Shown: piece by piece, positions 1-10,200 of the stretch
How the letters are laid out: each line of letters starts with the position of its first letter
Position numbering within the stretch: position 1 is the first letter of the stretch
NCBI RefSeq assembly: GCF_024385505.1
Contig: NZ_JANFLT010000006.1
Location: 496,001-560,000 of the forward strand
Direction of reading: 5' to 3'
Length of the DNA: 64,000 nucleotides
Origin: Arthrobacter zhaoxinii
GTDB taxonomy: Bacteria; Actinomycetota; Actinomycetes; Actinomycetales; Micrococcaceae
The notes under the pieces: generated by a model
The model's input: only the letters and a program-made list of their open reading frames with translations
Databases searched by the model: none
What the model was told of the DNA's origin: nothing
Made by a program: the position numbers and the translations under genes

Positions 1-1206
1 ACTCAGCACCGCCGCCTCAGCATCCTGCAGGTCGGGGGACTGGCAGGCCCGGGTGCGGCCGCGGGAGGAGTCTGGGCGGTTGCCCGGACCCAGAGGGCAG
101 CCCTGGCGGGACTTGGCGAAACCGTCGAACTGGTGGGCGGCTGGCTGGGCAGGGTGCCGAAGACCGATAACACTGCGAACGGCGAGGACCCGGTGACGCT
201 GTTCCGGGTTCGGCGGCCGTTCCCCGGCGCCCGCCTGCGCGGACTGGTGAGTCTGCGCCTTCCCCGTTACGTGGCGGCACGCGCCGCATCATCGGACGTG
301 GTCCAGGTTCATTTGTGCCGCGATTTCATCACCACCGCGGCTACGGTGCTGCTCAGCCGGAGAAACACTCCGGTCATTGCACAGTCCCACGGGATGCTGG
401 TGCCCTCGCGCTCGCTGCCGGTACGGATCTACGACACTGCCATCACGCGGTGGCTGGTCCGCATTCCGCGGCTCTGGCTGACGCTGACTGAGGATGAGGA
501 ACGCGGTCTGCAACAACTGGGCGTCGATCCTGTGCGGATGCGCCGGGTGGTTAATGCAACGGTTGCCTCCGACCACGTGTGGTCGGATCCGGAGCAGCAG
601 GTGTTCCTGTTCGCTGCGCGGCTGGCTCCCCGGAAACAGCCCGCGGTGTTTGTCCAGGCGGCTCTGGAAGCGCTCGACCGTGGACTGGACGCGCACTTTA
701 TCCTTGCCGGCCCTGACCAGGGGGAGGCCGCCCGGGTTCGGGCCATGATCGCCGCATCGGCACATGCGGAACGATTCGAGGTGTCAGGGGAACTGACTCC
801 GGCGCAGGTGCAGAGCGCCATGGCCGCCTGCACGGCGTATGTCCTGCCGGCCTTAAACGAGCCGTATCCCATGTCGGTAATCGAGGCAGCGGCTGTGGGA
901 ACACCGCTGATCGTGACTTCCGAATGCGGTCTTGCGGATGACCTCTATGAGGGTGATGCTGCAGTGCTGGCGGAGCCGACAGCAGATGCGTTCTGCCGGG
1001 CCATGCTGAATGTCGGCGCTGACCCGGACCGCCGGATTGAGCTGGGAGCAAACGCGCGCCGGGTGCATCAGCGGCTGTGGTCTGCTGAACGGCTGGCTGA
1101 GGAGCTCCGCAAACTCTGTTTGGAGGCTCTCGAAGAGACGGCCGGAAGTAGTTGGGAAACCATCAAGCCTGCCGAACCTGTCCAGCAGAACGGAGGCCGG
1201 CTATGA
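1..1206 (+). CDS. GT4-type glycosyltransferase, 5' end outside window
   Basis: Probable retaining glycosyltransferase that adds a sugar from a nucleotide donor to a lipid-linked glycan at the inner membrane face. The frame is open to base 1, and the residues before the first in-window ATG (133) read as the glycine-rich N-terminal loop of GT4 enzymes (VGGLAGPGAAAGGVW), so the true start lies to the left. The C-terminal half has the GT-B donor-site pattern: FAARLAPRKQP, ALNEPYPMSVIEAAAVGTP with the E-x7-E spacing, then SECGLADDL. The last codons overlap the next gene by 4 bp (ATGA), so it is the first visible gene of a translationally coupled operon with polymerase, CDP-alcohol phosphotransferase and flippase. 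Sugar specificity cannot be read from the sequence. Confidence 0.85.
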   Translation, partial: TQHRRLSILQVGGLAGPGAAAGGVWAVARTQRAALAGLGETVELVGGWLGRVPKTDNTANGEDPVTLFRVRRPFPGARLRGLVSLRLPRYVAARAASSDVVQVHLCRDFITTAATVLLSRRNTPVIAQSHGMLVPSRSLPVRIYDTAITRWLVRIPRLWLTLTEDEERGLQQLGVDPVRMRRVVNATVASDHVWSDPEQQVFLFAARLAPRKQPAVFVQAALEALDRGLDAHFILAGPDQGEAARVRAMIAASAHAERFEVSGELTPAQVQSAMAACTAYVLPALNEPYPMSVIEAAAVGTPLIVTSECGLADDLYEGDAAVLAEPTADAFCRAMLNVGADPDRRIELGANARRVHQRLWSAERLAEELRKLCLEALEETAGSSWETIKPAEPVQQNGGRL

Positions 1207-2660
1207 GGACCAATCAGCTAGGACGTCGGCCTGCCCCCGTTTCCGGCGGCCCCGGGGCTGACACGCGGCCCGGCGTACGCACCGCCGTCGCGCTTGTGGC
1301 CTTTCTGCTGTTCGCCGTGGTCTTTCCGTTGGAGATCCGGGATGCCGGGGCCGTCTATTTCACCGACGCCGACTTCCTGATCCGCTATGCCGTGGCGCTC
1401 TATGCGGCCGTGAAGCTTGCACTGCTGCTGTGGCACAGCGACATACGCCCCATGGCTGCGGTGTTTTGGATTTTCGTCTACACCGGCATGGGACTTGCAC
1501 CGTTGGCCCAGCTGACCACCGGCCGTTCCACGGCCGTGGCCGTGCAGGTGGACGACGTTGCACTGACAACAACCAGCCTGCTCACGTTGGTGGGATGCGT
1601 CTGTTTTGACGTCGCCTACCACCTGAGGCTGCGCAAGCACGGACGCGAACCGCAGCTGCGGTTCCGGACGCTGCGCAGCATGGACGTGCTGCGCGTTTTC
1701 TCGGTAGCGGCAGTGGTGGCCGCACTGGTTTACGTCGTCCAGGCAGGCGGCCTGTCGGTGTTCTTCCTCAGCCGCCAGGAAGCAGGCCATGCGCTGGATG
1801 AAATCAGCCCTGACAGCGGGCATGCCCTGCGCGCCATCATTTCCTCTGCCGGGTCAGTCGGCTGCCTTACGGCGCTGATCTTCTACCTGCATGTCTGGCG
1901 CACCCGCGACCGCGCACTGGCTGCAGTGGACGGTCTCCTTATGGCTGCGCTTCTGGCGATGAACATTGTGGTCAACAATCCCGTTTCGAATTCCCGTTAC
2001 TGGACGCTCGCGGTGCTCTTTGGCCTGATGCTGCCCCTGATCCGCGGGCGGAAGAACTTGTTCAACGCTGCGGTGGTCGGGGGAGTCATAGCGTCCATCG
2101 TCATTTTTCCCTTGTCGGACATTACCCGCCGGGCGGGCGGACAGGGGACGCCGGTGAACCTCGACTCGGTCTGGATCGTTATTGCCACTAAGGATTACGA
2201 CCAGTTCACCATGCTCGCCAACACCTTGGCCTATACCGATAACAACGGCTTCTCCTGGGGTCTGCAGGCCCTGGGGCCGCTCCTGTTCTGGGTGCCGCGC
2301 GTCATCTGGGCCAATAAACCGCTGGACACCGGAGTTGAGGTGGGCCAATGGATGAACAGCGTCAACCTCAACCTTTCGGCGCCGCTGTGGGCCGAAGCCT
2401 GGATCAACTTCGGGCTGCCGGGCCTGATCCTGGTGTTCGCCGCGCTGGGCATGCTGTCACGGCGCCTGGACTCGGGGTTCAGGGCAGAAATCCTGAGCAA
2501 GGGGGCGGTCGGATACCTGGGCATTTCCATTCTCGCCGGGTACCTGTTCATTCTCCTGCGCGGGTCGCTGCTGCAGTCCATGGGCCGGCTCATGATCCTG
2601 GTACTTTCGGTCGCGATCCTGACCGCTGTCACAAACCGCCGAGAAAGGCTCCAGCCATGA
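1203..2660 (+). CDS. Wzy-like O-antigen/exopolysaccharide polymerase
   Basis: Integral membrane protein of 485 aa with about a dozen hydrophobic segments. It probably polymerises lipid-linked repeat units on the outer face of the membrane. Family-like features are NNPVSNSRYW in a mid-protein loop and FWVPRVIWANKPLDTGVEVG near residue 360, as in O-antigen polymerases of the PF14296 type. I chose ATG 1203 rather than an earlier in-frame ATG (1152) because it makes an exact ATGA overlap with the upstream glycosyltransferase stop, the coupling used throughout this operon. The gene in turn overlaps the next one by 4 bp. Polymerases are poorly conserved, so the role rests on topology, these motifs and the flippase two genes downstream. 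Confidence 0.8.
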   Translation: MRTNQLGRRPAPVSGGPGADTRPGVRTAVALVAFLLFAVVFPLEIRDAGAVYFTDADFLIRYAVALYAAVKLALLLWHSDIRPMAAVFWIFVYTGMGLAPLAQLTTGRSTAVAVQVDDVALTTTSLLTLVGCVCFDVAYHLRLRKHGREPQLRFRTLRSMDVLRVFSVAAVVAALVYVVQAGGLSVFFLSRQEAGHALDEISPDSGHALRAIISSAGSVGCLTALIFYLHVWRTRDRALAAVDGLLMAALLAMNIVVNNPVSNSRYWTLAVLFGLMLPLIRGRKNLFNAAVVGGVIASIVIFPLSDITRRAGGQGTPVNLDSVWIVIATKDYDQFTMLANTLAYTDNNGFSWGLQALGPLLFWVPRVIWANKPLDTGVEVGQWMNSVNLNLSAPLWAEAWINFGLPGLILVFAALGMLSRRLDSGFRAEILSKGAVGYLGISILAGYLFILLRGSLLQSMGRLMILVLSVAILTAVTNRRERLQP

Positions 2661-3517
2661 GTCAAACCCTCCCGCAGACTCGGGCCACCTTTCGCGAGTC
2701 GTTCAACCAGCTGAAGCAGGCACAGAAAACCCGCAAGGGAGCCCCGCTGTACCTGCTGTACGTCAACCGACCGGCGGGCCGGGCCGTGGCAGCGGCCCTA
2801 AGGCACACGCGGCTGACGCCCAACCATGTCACCCTGGCCGGTGCGGTGTGTACCTACGGCTCGCTGGTTTGGCTAGCCTTTGGAGCCGCGGCCGATCTAT
2901 CGTCGGCACTGGTGGGAGCGCTGCTGGTGGTGGGATACATCCTTGATTCGGCCGACGGACAGCTGGCGCGTCTGCAGGGCACCAGTTCCGCCTTCGGCGA
3001 GTGGCTCGACCATGCACTGGACAACGGCCGGATTACGGTCATGCACGTGGCTGCCTTTTGCTTCCTCGCGCGCACCACCGACTACGACCACATTCAGCTG
3101 GCCGCCGTGTGTGGACTGTTTTTGCTCTCCAGCTCCTGCATTTTCTTCGGCGGTGCCCTGCTGGATCAGCTGCGCAAGAATCCCCGTGCGCCGAGGGGTG
3201 CTAATGCACGGCCTTCGGGGAACGCCGCTGCACCGTCGATGCCTGCTGCCGCGTTTGCCGCAGCCGCAGGCGGGGACGCGAACAGGGACTCGGGCCGGGC
3301 CGAAAACCGCCGCGCAAACCGGGCTGACAACCGCCGGATGCTGATGCGGTCAGCTGTAACCCTGCCGGTGGATTACGGCATGACCTGCCTGGCGTTTCTG
3401 CTGCTGCCCTGGCCCCGGGTGTTCCTGGCGGCCTATCTGGTGCTGGCGGCAGCACACGTGCTGATGGCCGCGGCGTTCCTGCCGAAATGGCGTTCCGAGC
3501 TCCTGGCGCTGGGTTAG
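2657..3517 (+). CDS. CDP-alcohol phosphotransferase family membrane enzyme
   Basis: 286 aa membrane protein that should transfer a phospho-alcohol from a CDP-linked donor to an acceptor alcohol. The full family signature DG(x)2AR(x)8G(x)3D(x)3D is intact: D97, D100-G101, A104-R105, G114, D118 and D122, with the four Asp expected to bind metal. Hydrophobic segments flank it, and a charged insert near 180-220 (repeated Asn-Arg-Ala) is probably cytoplasmic. ATG 2657 overlaps the polymerase stop by 4 bp. The acceptor is unknown. Its place inside a Wzx/Wzy operon, plus a TagD-like CDP-polyol synthase at 10536, suggests it works on a glycan or glycolipid rather than in housekeeping phospholipid synthesis (inference). 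The gene at 20002 belongs to the same subfamily. Confidence 0.88.
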   Translation: MSQTLPQTRATFRESFNQLKQAQKTRKGAPLYLLYVNRPAGRAVAAALRHTRLTPNHVTLAGAVCTYGSLVWLAFGAAADLSSALVGALLVVGYILDSADGQLARLQGTSSAFGEWLDHALDNGRITVMHVAAFCFLARTTDYDHIQLAAVCGLFLLSSSCIFFGGALLDQLRKNPRAPRGANARPSGNAAAPSMPAAAFAAAAGGDANRDSGRAENRRANRADNRRMLMRSAVTLPVDYGMTCLAFLLLPWPRVFLAAYLVLAAAHVLMAAAFLPKWRSELLALG

Positions 3518-4753
3518 GTGGGGGGATTCCGCCGGCTGGTCACCTTCGCGGACCAGGGCGTTTCCAGTGTTTCCAATTTTGTGGCGGTGGCGGTGGCAGC
3601 CAATGTGGCAGGTGCCTCCGAGTTTGGCCAGTTTTCACTGGCCTATGCCGGCCTGCTGTTGTTTCTGGGGGGCCAGCGGGCCCTGGTGGGGGAGACCCTG
3701 CTGGTGCGGTATTCCCAAACCGGCAAACTGACCCGGGATGTTGCCTCGGCCAGCCTGGGGGCCACCCTGCTGGTGGCATTGCCTGCCGTCATGCTCCTGC
3801 TGGCCGGGGCGGTCCTCTCCGGTGCAGAGAACTCCCTCGTATGGCTGGTGATGGCGGCGGCGTCGCCGTTTGTGCTGCTGCAGGACAGCATCCGATACCT
3901 GTTCATCTGCCAGGGGCGGCCGGCGCTGGCACTCCTGATCGACGGACTGTGGGCGGGAGGGTCCATCAGTGCGATGCTGCTGGCGGCTCAGTCCGGCAGC
4001 GCGCTGTGGGCAGTCCTGGCGTGGTGGGGTGCAGGTGCTGCCGCCGCGCTCGCGGCCGGCCTCATCATTGCCCGCAGCGTCCCGGCTGTTCCTGCCGGCG
4101 TCCGCTGGCTGCTGCTCAATAGGGACTTTGCTTTCCGCTACCTTGCTGAATTTGCAGCGCTCAATGCCTCCACGTTTGGTGTGCTGTATTTTCTCGTGTT
4201 TCCGCTGGGTGCGGCGGGGGTGGGTGCGCTTAGGGCAGCGCAACTGCTCTTTTCTCCCTTGAACACGGTGTTCAGTGCGATCAAGACAGCAGTCATTCCC
4301 GAGCTGGTCCGGACTCGGGGGACCGGGGCGTTCCGCAGCAGGCTGCTCGAGACCTTCGTTCTTGTACTAGTCCTGTGTGTGGGGTGGGCCGCGGCCGTTC
4401 TGATGCTGCCGGCATCCGCCGGCGAGTTTGTGCTGGGGGAGACCTGGCACAATGCCTCAGACCTGCGCTGGCCGTACGCGGTTCAGTACCTGGCCATGGT
4501 CCCGTATACGGTTCTTCTCGCTTACTTCCGGGCCGTCCAGGTCAACCGGCTGTCCACGCTGATGCGCGGGGTTCTGGCTGTCCTGACTCTTGTACTGCCG
4601 CTGGCCCTGGCCCTGGGCGGATCTGCCGCCGCCTCGGCGTGGGGCTTCACCGGTGCGGTCGCTATTGCTGCGGTATGCGGGCTGGTTGCGGTACGCGTGG
4701 CCCGAGTCCGTTCCGCGCGGCCTGCGGCGGGCGCTCTCGAACCTGTGGATTAG
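3518..4753 (+). CDS. Wzx-like polysaccharide flippase
   Basis: 411 aa polytopic membrane protein of the MATE/PST export type with 10-12 hydrophobic segments. It probably flips an undecaprenyl-linked repeat unit across the membrane. The N-terminus (FRRLVTFADQGVSSVSNF followed by AGASEFGQFSLAYA) is typical of the polysaccharide-biosynthesis exporter family. The GTG start lies immediately after the TAG of the CDP-alcohol phosphotransferase with no gap. It is the last gene of the left operon and is followed by a strong hairpin terminator shared with the convergent BY-kinase gene. Wzx proteins diverge fast, so the call rests on topology and on the polymerase two genes upstream. Confidence 0.82.
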   Translation: MGGFRRLVTFADQGVSSVSNFVAVAVAANVAGASEFGQFSLAYAGLLLFLGGQRALVGETLLVRYSQTGKLTRDVASASLGATLLVALPAVMLLLAGAVLSGAENSLVWLVMAAASPFVLLQDSIRYLFICQGRPALALLIDGLWAGGSISAMLLAAQSGSALWAVLAWWGAGAAAALAAGLIIARSVPAVPAGVRWLLLNRDFAFRYLAEFAALNASTFGVLYFLVFPLGAAGVGALRAAQLLFSPLNTVFSAIKTAVIPELVRTRGTGAFRSRLLETFVLVLVLCVGWAAAVLMLPASAGEFVLGETWHNASDLRWPYAVQYLAMVPYTVLLAYFRAVQVNRLSTLMRGVLAVLTLVLPLALALGGSAAASAWGFTGAVAIAAVCGLVAVRVARVRSARPAAGALEPVD

Positions 4754-4766
4754 CCGCGGACAAGGG

Positions 4767-4820
4767 AAAAGCCTTCCGGGTGATGCGCTTCTGAAGCTGC
4801 ACACCACCCGGAAGGCTTTT
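4767..4820. terminator. Bidirectional rho-independent terminator
   Basis: A perfect 16-bp inverted repeat (arms 4767-4782 and 4805-4820), with an A-tract on one side and a T-tract on the other, lies between convergent genes ending at 4753 (+) and 4891 (-). A second GC-rich hairpin (4855-4881) lies between it and the minus-strand gene and may help on that strand. Confidence 0.9.
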
Positions 4821-4890
4821 GTTGTTCCCCGTTGTCCGGGACGGCTCCCGGAACGGACCCGGCCCGTAGCGAGCCGGGTCCTTGCCCGGG

Positions 4891-6342
4891 TTATCCCTTG
4901 CTCAGCGCCCTGCTGTTCTGGCTGTCCCGGACAATCGCGGCTTCTGCTTCGGCCACGGGAGAGGCCGGACCGCCGTCGTTGTCGCGGATGACGGGCAGCG
5001 GCGTGACGCCGTAATCGGAGAGGTAGGCGGAGTTGGCATCCGGGCCGGAGCGCGGAATGCGGTTGAGGACCGCTCCCACCACATTCGCGTTCACCAGGCT
5101 TAGCTGCTCCACAGCCTTGGAGAGGTTGTGCTGGCTGACCCGGGTTGCTCCGACGACCAGCAGGATGCCATCGGTGTGGCGGGTGAGGATCGCGGTATCG
5201 GCCACCGGCAGCACCGGCGGAGCATCCAGAATCACCGTGTCGTATTCGGCTTCGAGTTCTTTGACCAGTTTCTGCATGGCATCGGAGCCGAGCAGCTCGG
5301 TGGGATTCGGCGGCAGCGGTCCGGAAGTCAGCACCGACAGGCCGCCGGTGCCCCAGTGCTGGGTTGCCTCGGCCAGGCTGGTGCGCCCGATCAGCACGGT
5401 GGTTAGGCCAACGCTGCCTTCCAAGCCGGTGGCGCTGGACACCGAAGGGAGCCGCAGATCGGCGTCGACCAGGATTACCCGCTGCCCGCTTTGCGCGATG
5501 CTCAGGGCCAGGTTCAGGGCGACGGTACTCTTGCCCTCACCCGCCTGCGAAGACGTGATCACCAGCGACTTCATCTGCTGGCTGACGGCGGCAAACTCCA
5601 GATTGGTCCGCAGCTGCCGGAAGGCCTCGGTTCCCGCGCCACCCAGGATGGTCGGGCGGCTGGTGTGCCGCGTGGATTCGGTAATCCCGCCGAGCAGCGG
5701 CAGATCGGTGGACTTGCGCAGATCGGCCTCCGTGCGGACATGGCGGTCCAGGACATGGCGGAGGATCGCCACAACCAGCCCGAGGGCGAGGCCGTACAAC
5801 AGTCCCAACGCCAGGTTCAACGGTGTCTTGGGACTGGAAGCGGACGACGGCGGCTGGGCCGTGTCTACCGAGGTGAGGCGCATGGGGGAGGGCAGTCCGT
5901 TGGTGGGCCGCTCCAGATCAGCAACTGAGGTGATCAGGCTGGCCACCACGCCGTTAGCGATATCCGCCGCACGCTGGGGTGAGGAATCCACCGCCTGGAT
6001 TTCGATCAGGACGGTGTTGCGGGAGGTCCCTGCCTTGACCTTGGTGGCCAGCTCCTGGGGCGTCATGTCCAAGTCAAGGTTCTCAATGACCGGGTTCAGG
6101 ACCTGGGGCATGCTGACCAGCTCCACGTAGGACCCGACCCGGTTCAGGGAGAAGACGCTGCCCTGCTGGAGTTCGGCGGAGGTTTCAACATTCTGGGTGG
6201 AGACAAATAGGTTGCTAGTGGCGGTATAGGTTTTGGGCATCAGTACGGAAATAGCTCCGGCGCTGATCAACCCGATGAGTGCAAATGAGACTATGAGCAT
6301 CCAATTGCGGCGAAGGATGAGTATTTGTTCGCGCATATCCAT
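4891..6342 (-). CDS. Chain-length determinant / bacterial tyrosine kinase (Wzz-BY-kinase fusion), set A
   Basis: 483 aa inner-membrane co-polymerase fused to a cytoplasmic tyrosine autokinase; such proteins control exopolysaccharide chain length. The Wzz domain has TM1 near 14-35 and TM2 near 176-195. The kinase has Walker A SSQAGEGKST (about 264-273), the Walker A' VILVDADLR and a Walker B-like VILDAPPVLPVADT. The C-terminal tail is not tyrosine-rich; only NSAYLSDYG near the end offers tyrosines. The ATG at 6342 follows a GGAAGGGG ribosome-binding site; a second ATG two codons later is possible. It is the last gene of a minus-strand set with the lipoprotein and beta-propeller genes. Two paralogues lie at 29597-31069 and 47575-49050. 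Confidence 0.92.
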   Translation of the reverse strand: MDMREQILILRRNWMLIVSFALIGLISAGAISVLMPKTYTATSNLFVSTQNVETSAELQQGSVFSLNRVGSYVELVSMPQVLNPVIENLDLDMTPQELATKVKAGTSRNTVLIEIQAVDSSPQRAADIANGVVASLITSVADLERPTNGLPSPMRLTSVDTAQPPSSASSPKTPLNLALGLLYGLALGLVVAILRHVLDRHVRTEADLRKSTDLPLLGGITESTRHTSRPTILGGAGTEAFRQLRTNLEFAAVSQQMKSLVITSSQAGEGKSTVALNLALSIAQSGQRVILVDADLRLPSVSSATGLEGSVGLTTVLIGRTSLAEATQHWGTGGLSVLTSGPLPPNPTELLGSDAMQKLVKELEAEYDTVILDAPPVLPVADTAILTRHTDGILLVVGATRVSQHNLSKAVEQLSLVNANVVGAVLNRIPRSGPDANSAYLSDYGVTPLPVIRDNDGGPASPVAEAEAAIVRDSQNSRALSKG

Positions 6343-6404
6343 TGGTTACCCCTTCCCGTGGATAGGCAGATGATGGAAACAGAAAAAGAAGCTGCAGGTG
6401 GACG

Positions 6405-7142
6405 TCATGAACGGAACCACGTGTAGCACTGGTCCGATTCCACACGTGCAGCGTCAGCGCCGATAGTGACCGGAGCGGACCCGTCGTGAGACCCGAGGAG
6501 TTCCCCGGAGCCGGTGTAGACCGTGATGAGACAGCCCTCGGGCTGCCCGTAGGCCCGGTAGATCCCGGGCGCAATCGAGGGTTGCTCGCCGTGAGGCGCA
6601 GCCGCTCCTACCGAGAAGACTCCATCGGGGAAGCCCAGCTTGGCCGCTTCCAGGACGGGCAGGAGCTCAGGGCACAGTGCGGCGACGGCGTCGGCGGTGT
6701 CCCGCGCCGGGCTCATGATGAGCTCGCTGAGGACCGACTCTTCGTCAATCGCCCTGGCGCTGAGCAGCTGATCGCAGCGTTCCTGGCCAACCTGCAGTAC
6801 AGCGTTGGGATCACCGCCTTCGGGCACCTTGTCCTGAAGGTACTGCTCCTGCTCCGCCTCGAATGTCGGTTCCGGTGCCGGCTGGGGCGACTGCACCACG
6901 GCATCGGGCGCCGTCCCGGTCCCCTCGGCAGCGGACGTTTCGGGCGCGCTGGTCGGAACAGCGGTTCTGCTGCTTCCCGGTGCGGCCGACGACGACGGCT
7001 CGCCGGATGAAGCGGACGATGACGGTGAAGCTGACGGCGGCGCTGCTTCGGGTGAGCTGTCGGGGGAACTGCATCCTGTTGCCATACTCAGCATCGGCAA
7101 CAGCAGCATTCCCAGGAGTGGTGGCTTGAGACCGGTTTTCAT
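6405..7142 (-). CDS. Putative lipoprotein with Ser/Pro-rich linker
   Basis: 245 aa, start ATG with AGAAGG upstream. The N-terminus is a type II signal peptide ending in ATGC, the likely lipidated Cys near residue 24. A 60-70 residue Ser/Pro/Ala-rich stretch follows, as in proteins that cross the wall. The folded C-terminal part has several Cys and ends with a module (PGIYRAYGQPEGC to SDQCYTWFRS) that resembles the short actinobacterial 'PGTYR...CYW' modules of exported proteins. Function unknown. It lies 62 bp after the beta-propeller gene and 62 bp before the BY-kinase on the same strand, so co-transcription is likely and a role at the surface in glycan assembly or attachment is inferred. 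Confidence 0.7.
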   Translation of the reverse strand: MKTGLKPPLLGMLLLPMLSMATGCSSPDSSPEAAPPSASPSSSASSGEPSSSAAPGSSRTAVPTSAPETSAAEGTGTAPDAVVQSPQPAPEPTFEAEQEQYLQDKVPEGGDPNAVLQVGQERCDQLLSARAIDEESVLSELIMSPARDTADAVAALCPELLPVLEAAKLGFPDGVFSVGAAAPHGEQPSIAPGIYRAYGQPEGCLITVYTGSGELLGSHDGSAPVTIGADAARVESDQCYTWFRS

Positions 7143-7204
7143 GGAGTGTGCCTTCTATCGAATGAACCTGCAGAAAGAGTGCTGCCCCCTTGCAGGGGCA
7201 CGAG

Positions 7205-10200
7205 TTAGGGGCCGAAGACCAGTGTCAGGACCGGCCGGCGGCTGGAGGACGCTTCCTTTGTGTAAAACCAGGCATTGTCGGTGCCTGCGCCGGTGATCGC
7301 CAGGTCAACGGACTCGGACAGTGCGGCTGAGACAGCTGCGGGATCCAGGTCCACGGAGTAGGCGGTGTTCGTCGCCGTCGGCGAGACGGTGCCCAGCACC
7401 GCGCTGCCCAACGTCGGCCGGGTGTTGTAGGTGGTGCCCGCTTCCGTCCAGGCTCCGGTCGCCGTTTGGACACTGTGCCGGTCAACGGAATTGCTGAGGG
7501 GATCGGAGGTCGTGTACACCCGCAGGCTGGCCGAAATCAGTCGCATTCCTGCCGGCACGGCGGTGCCGGGAGTAAACCTCAGGTACGAGGTATAGGCCTG
7601 CGAGCCACGTGACGCCATGGACGTAGACGTTCCATAAGCCGCATTGGGAGCACTCTGGTTCACATAGGTGTCTGCGGTCGGGGACAGGGACAGGGTCACC
7701 GGTTCGGCCGGAGGAGCGCCGGCGACAGTGGCGCTCGCCTCGTCGGACGCCGCGCCGGCATTCCCGGCGGCATCGATGGCCACCACCCGGTAGTAGTAGG
7801 TTCCCGGTTCCAGATCCGCATCACTGTAGGAGAGCGCCGAACCGGGGGAGGTGGTCAGCAGGCTGCTGTCCGACGGCGTGAAACCTCTCGTCACCGACCG
7901 GTGGATCCGGTACCCGGTGACGCCCACATTGTCGGTGGCGGTATTCCAAGTGAGCGTGGCCGTGGTGCCGCTGACCGTGGCCGACGCACCGGACACGCCG
8001 CTGGGTGCGGTGGTGTCGGGAGCCGGTTCCGGCTCAGCGGGACTTCCCCCGCCTGCGGTGTAGTGCTCGGTTACCTGGGCGGTGCTGATGGCCACGGGGT
8101 AGGCCGCGAATTCGTCGATGGACCCGGCCAGGTAATTGCTGGTGGGCCGTTCGGGCCAGTTGTTCAGGCTGTCGCCGCCCACCCGCCAGGAGCCGGTGTA
8201 GGTTTGTGCGGCGGCTGTCGGACTGGTGGCCACGGCAATGCCGTCCACGTACAGCGTGAAGCCCGAAGCGGTCTGGACTGCCGTTGCGTGGTGCCACGCG
8301 TTGTCGTTGTAGGCCTTGGCGGTGCTGACGCTGACCGGGGTGTTGGCCGCATTGAGGACACCGTAGGCCAGTGTCCCGCCGGTGGTCATATACAGGTGGC
8401 GGTCCACGATCCCGCTGGAGTTCCGGTCGCCGTGGCGATTGGGCTGGCCGGAAGCGAAGCCGAAGATCTTGCCGCCGCGCACTGTGTCGGTTTTGAACCA
8501 GACCTCGGCAGTGTAGATGGTGGGAGCAGCGTACCGCTGCTGTCCGGAGACCTGGTCGTCGACGCCGTCAAACACGCCTGCCGTGCTGCCGGGTACGGCG
8601 CCTTCGGTGCCGGCCAGGAGGGGACCCGCGTAGGCAATGCCCCGGTTGTTGCCCGTGGAGGTGTCTGCCGGAGCGGTGGCGCGGCTGTCGTCGAGCCGCC
8701 AGTATGTGGAGGCACCGTCACGGAGCACCGAAGCAGGGTAGGGCTGGGTGGCCGTGGCAGTGGTGACGGAAACCTGCGCGGAGAGGGCGCTTGTGCTGGA
8801 GCCATCGCCTGCCCTCACCCGGTAGGAGTAGGCAGTGCCCGGCACCGCTGTGCGGTCGGTGAAGGACAGCTGGGGTGTGTTGAACCAGGTGGAGTTGCCG
8901 GTCACGGTGCCGAGTGCGGTGCTGCTGCCGTTGCGGTAGATGCTGTAGGTGAGGGCGGAGTCGTCATTGTCCACGCTTTGGGTCCAGCGGATCTGGTTCT
9001 GGCCGGCGGCGAAGCTGACTGCGCTGACGTTGGCCGGCGTGCCGGGAGCGGCGGATGCCGGCCCGGGACCGAAGCGGGTCAGGCTCTGCTGAGCGGTGCC
9101 GTTGGTGGTGGTGAATTCACCGGCAACCCACAGGACATCGCCGCTGCCCGTGCCGGTGGTCTCCAGTGCCCGCGGGCCCAGGGCTTCCCCGGTGCCGTCA
9201 TTGGTGTCGGGGCTCCAGCCGAGGAACGGGTACGGATCGTTGATGTCCTGGGCGGAGAGGTGCTTGCGGGTGCCGTCGGGGAAGCCATCCATGCTGGAGC
9301 AGTCGTGGACGTGGTGCCCGGAGTAGAGCACGTCCTTGTAGGGCAGCACCGCCTGGGTGGCGCCCTGGCAGGTGTCTTTCCAGATCTGCTCGTAATTGTT
9401 GTCCAGGGAAAGCCGGGCCCGGCCGTCGAAGGACCTTGATCCCAGGCCCTCACCGGCGACGTAGAAGCTGGTGCCGTCGCTCGTCACGTCCTTGACCACG
9501 GCCGTGGCGGGGATGTAGCCGGCTGAGGGATACGTGCGCACATTGGCACCGGAGGCCTTGTCCACCACGGCCATCGCCCGCGATTCGGCGCCGTTGACAG
9601 TGCTGAAGTCCCCGGAAACCAGAACCACGTTCCTGCCCGCCGGGACGTCGAGGGCACGGCCCACGCCGTCAGCCGCCGGCGCCCACGGAAGCAGGCTGCC
9701 CGTGGTGCCAACGGCTGCGAAGCGGTTGCGGGCGGTGCCGTTGACAGTGGTGAAGTCACCGCCGAAGTAAACGGCGTCGTCGGTGGCGGCGACGGTCCGC
9801 ACCGTGCTGTTCACCGTGCCGGGCCGGAAGGAGGTGTCCACCGTGCAGTTCGGAAGGTTGATGGCGGCCAGCCGGTTCGCGGCGACGCCGTTGACCGTGG
9901 TGAAATTTCCGCCCACGTAAAGCCTGCGGCCATCGGGGGAAACATCCATGGCCCGCACCGTGGCGCCCGTTCCGCCGGTGAAGGACAGTGCGCATGAGGT
10001 GGGCGTGCCCGTATAGGCATCAAAGGCTGCGAAGTTGACTGCTGCCCGGGACTGGCTGTTGCCGGCCGCGGTGCCGGGGGGCCGCACGGAGGTGAAGGTG
10101 CCGCCGACGTACATCACGCCGTTGGCCTCCGCCATGGCCCACGCAATGCCGTTGGTCTGCCAGGTGGGGAGCGCGGCGGCAGAGAAAGCCACGCCCGGGG

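Noticed and set aside
7901-9439. 512-codon open frame on the plus strand inside the first beta-propeller gene
   Set aside because: Gly/Val-rich shadow of the propeller repeats on the other strand; no ribosome-binding site and no family resemblance.
9480-10100. Repeated DNA words encoding GGxFTTVNG in the propeller genes
   Set aside because: They follow from the protein repeat and codon bias, not from a separate DNA repeat or CRISPR-like array.
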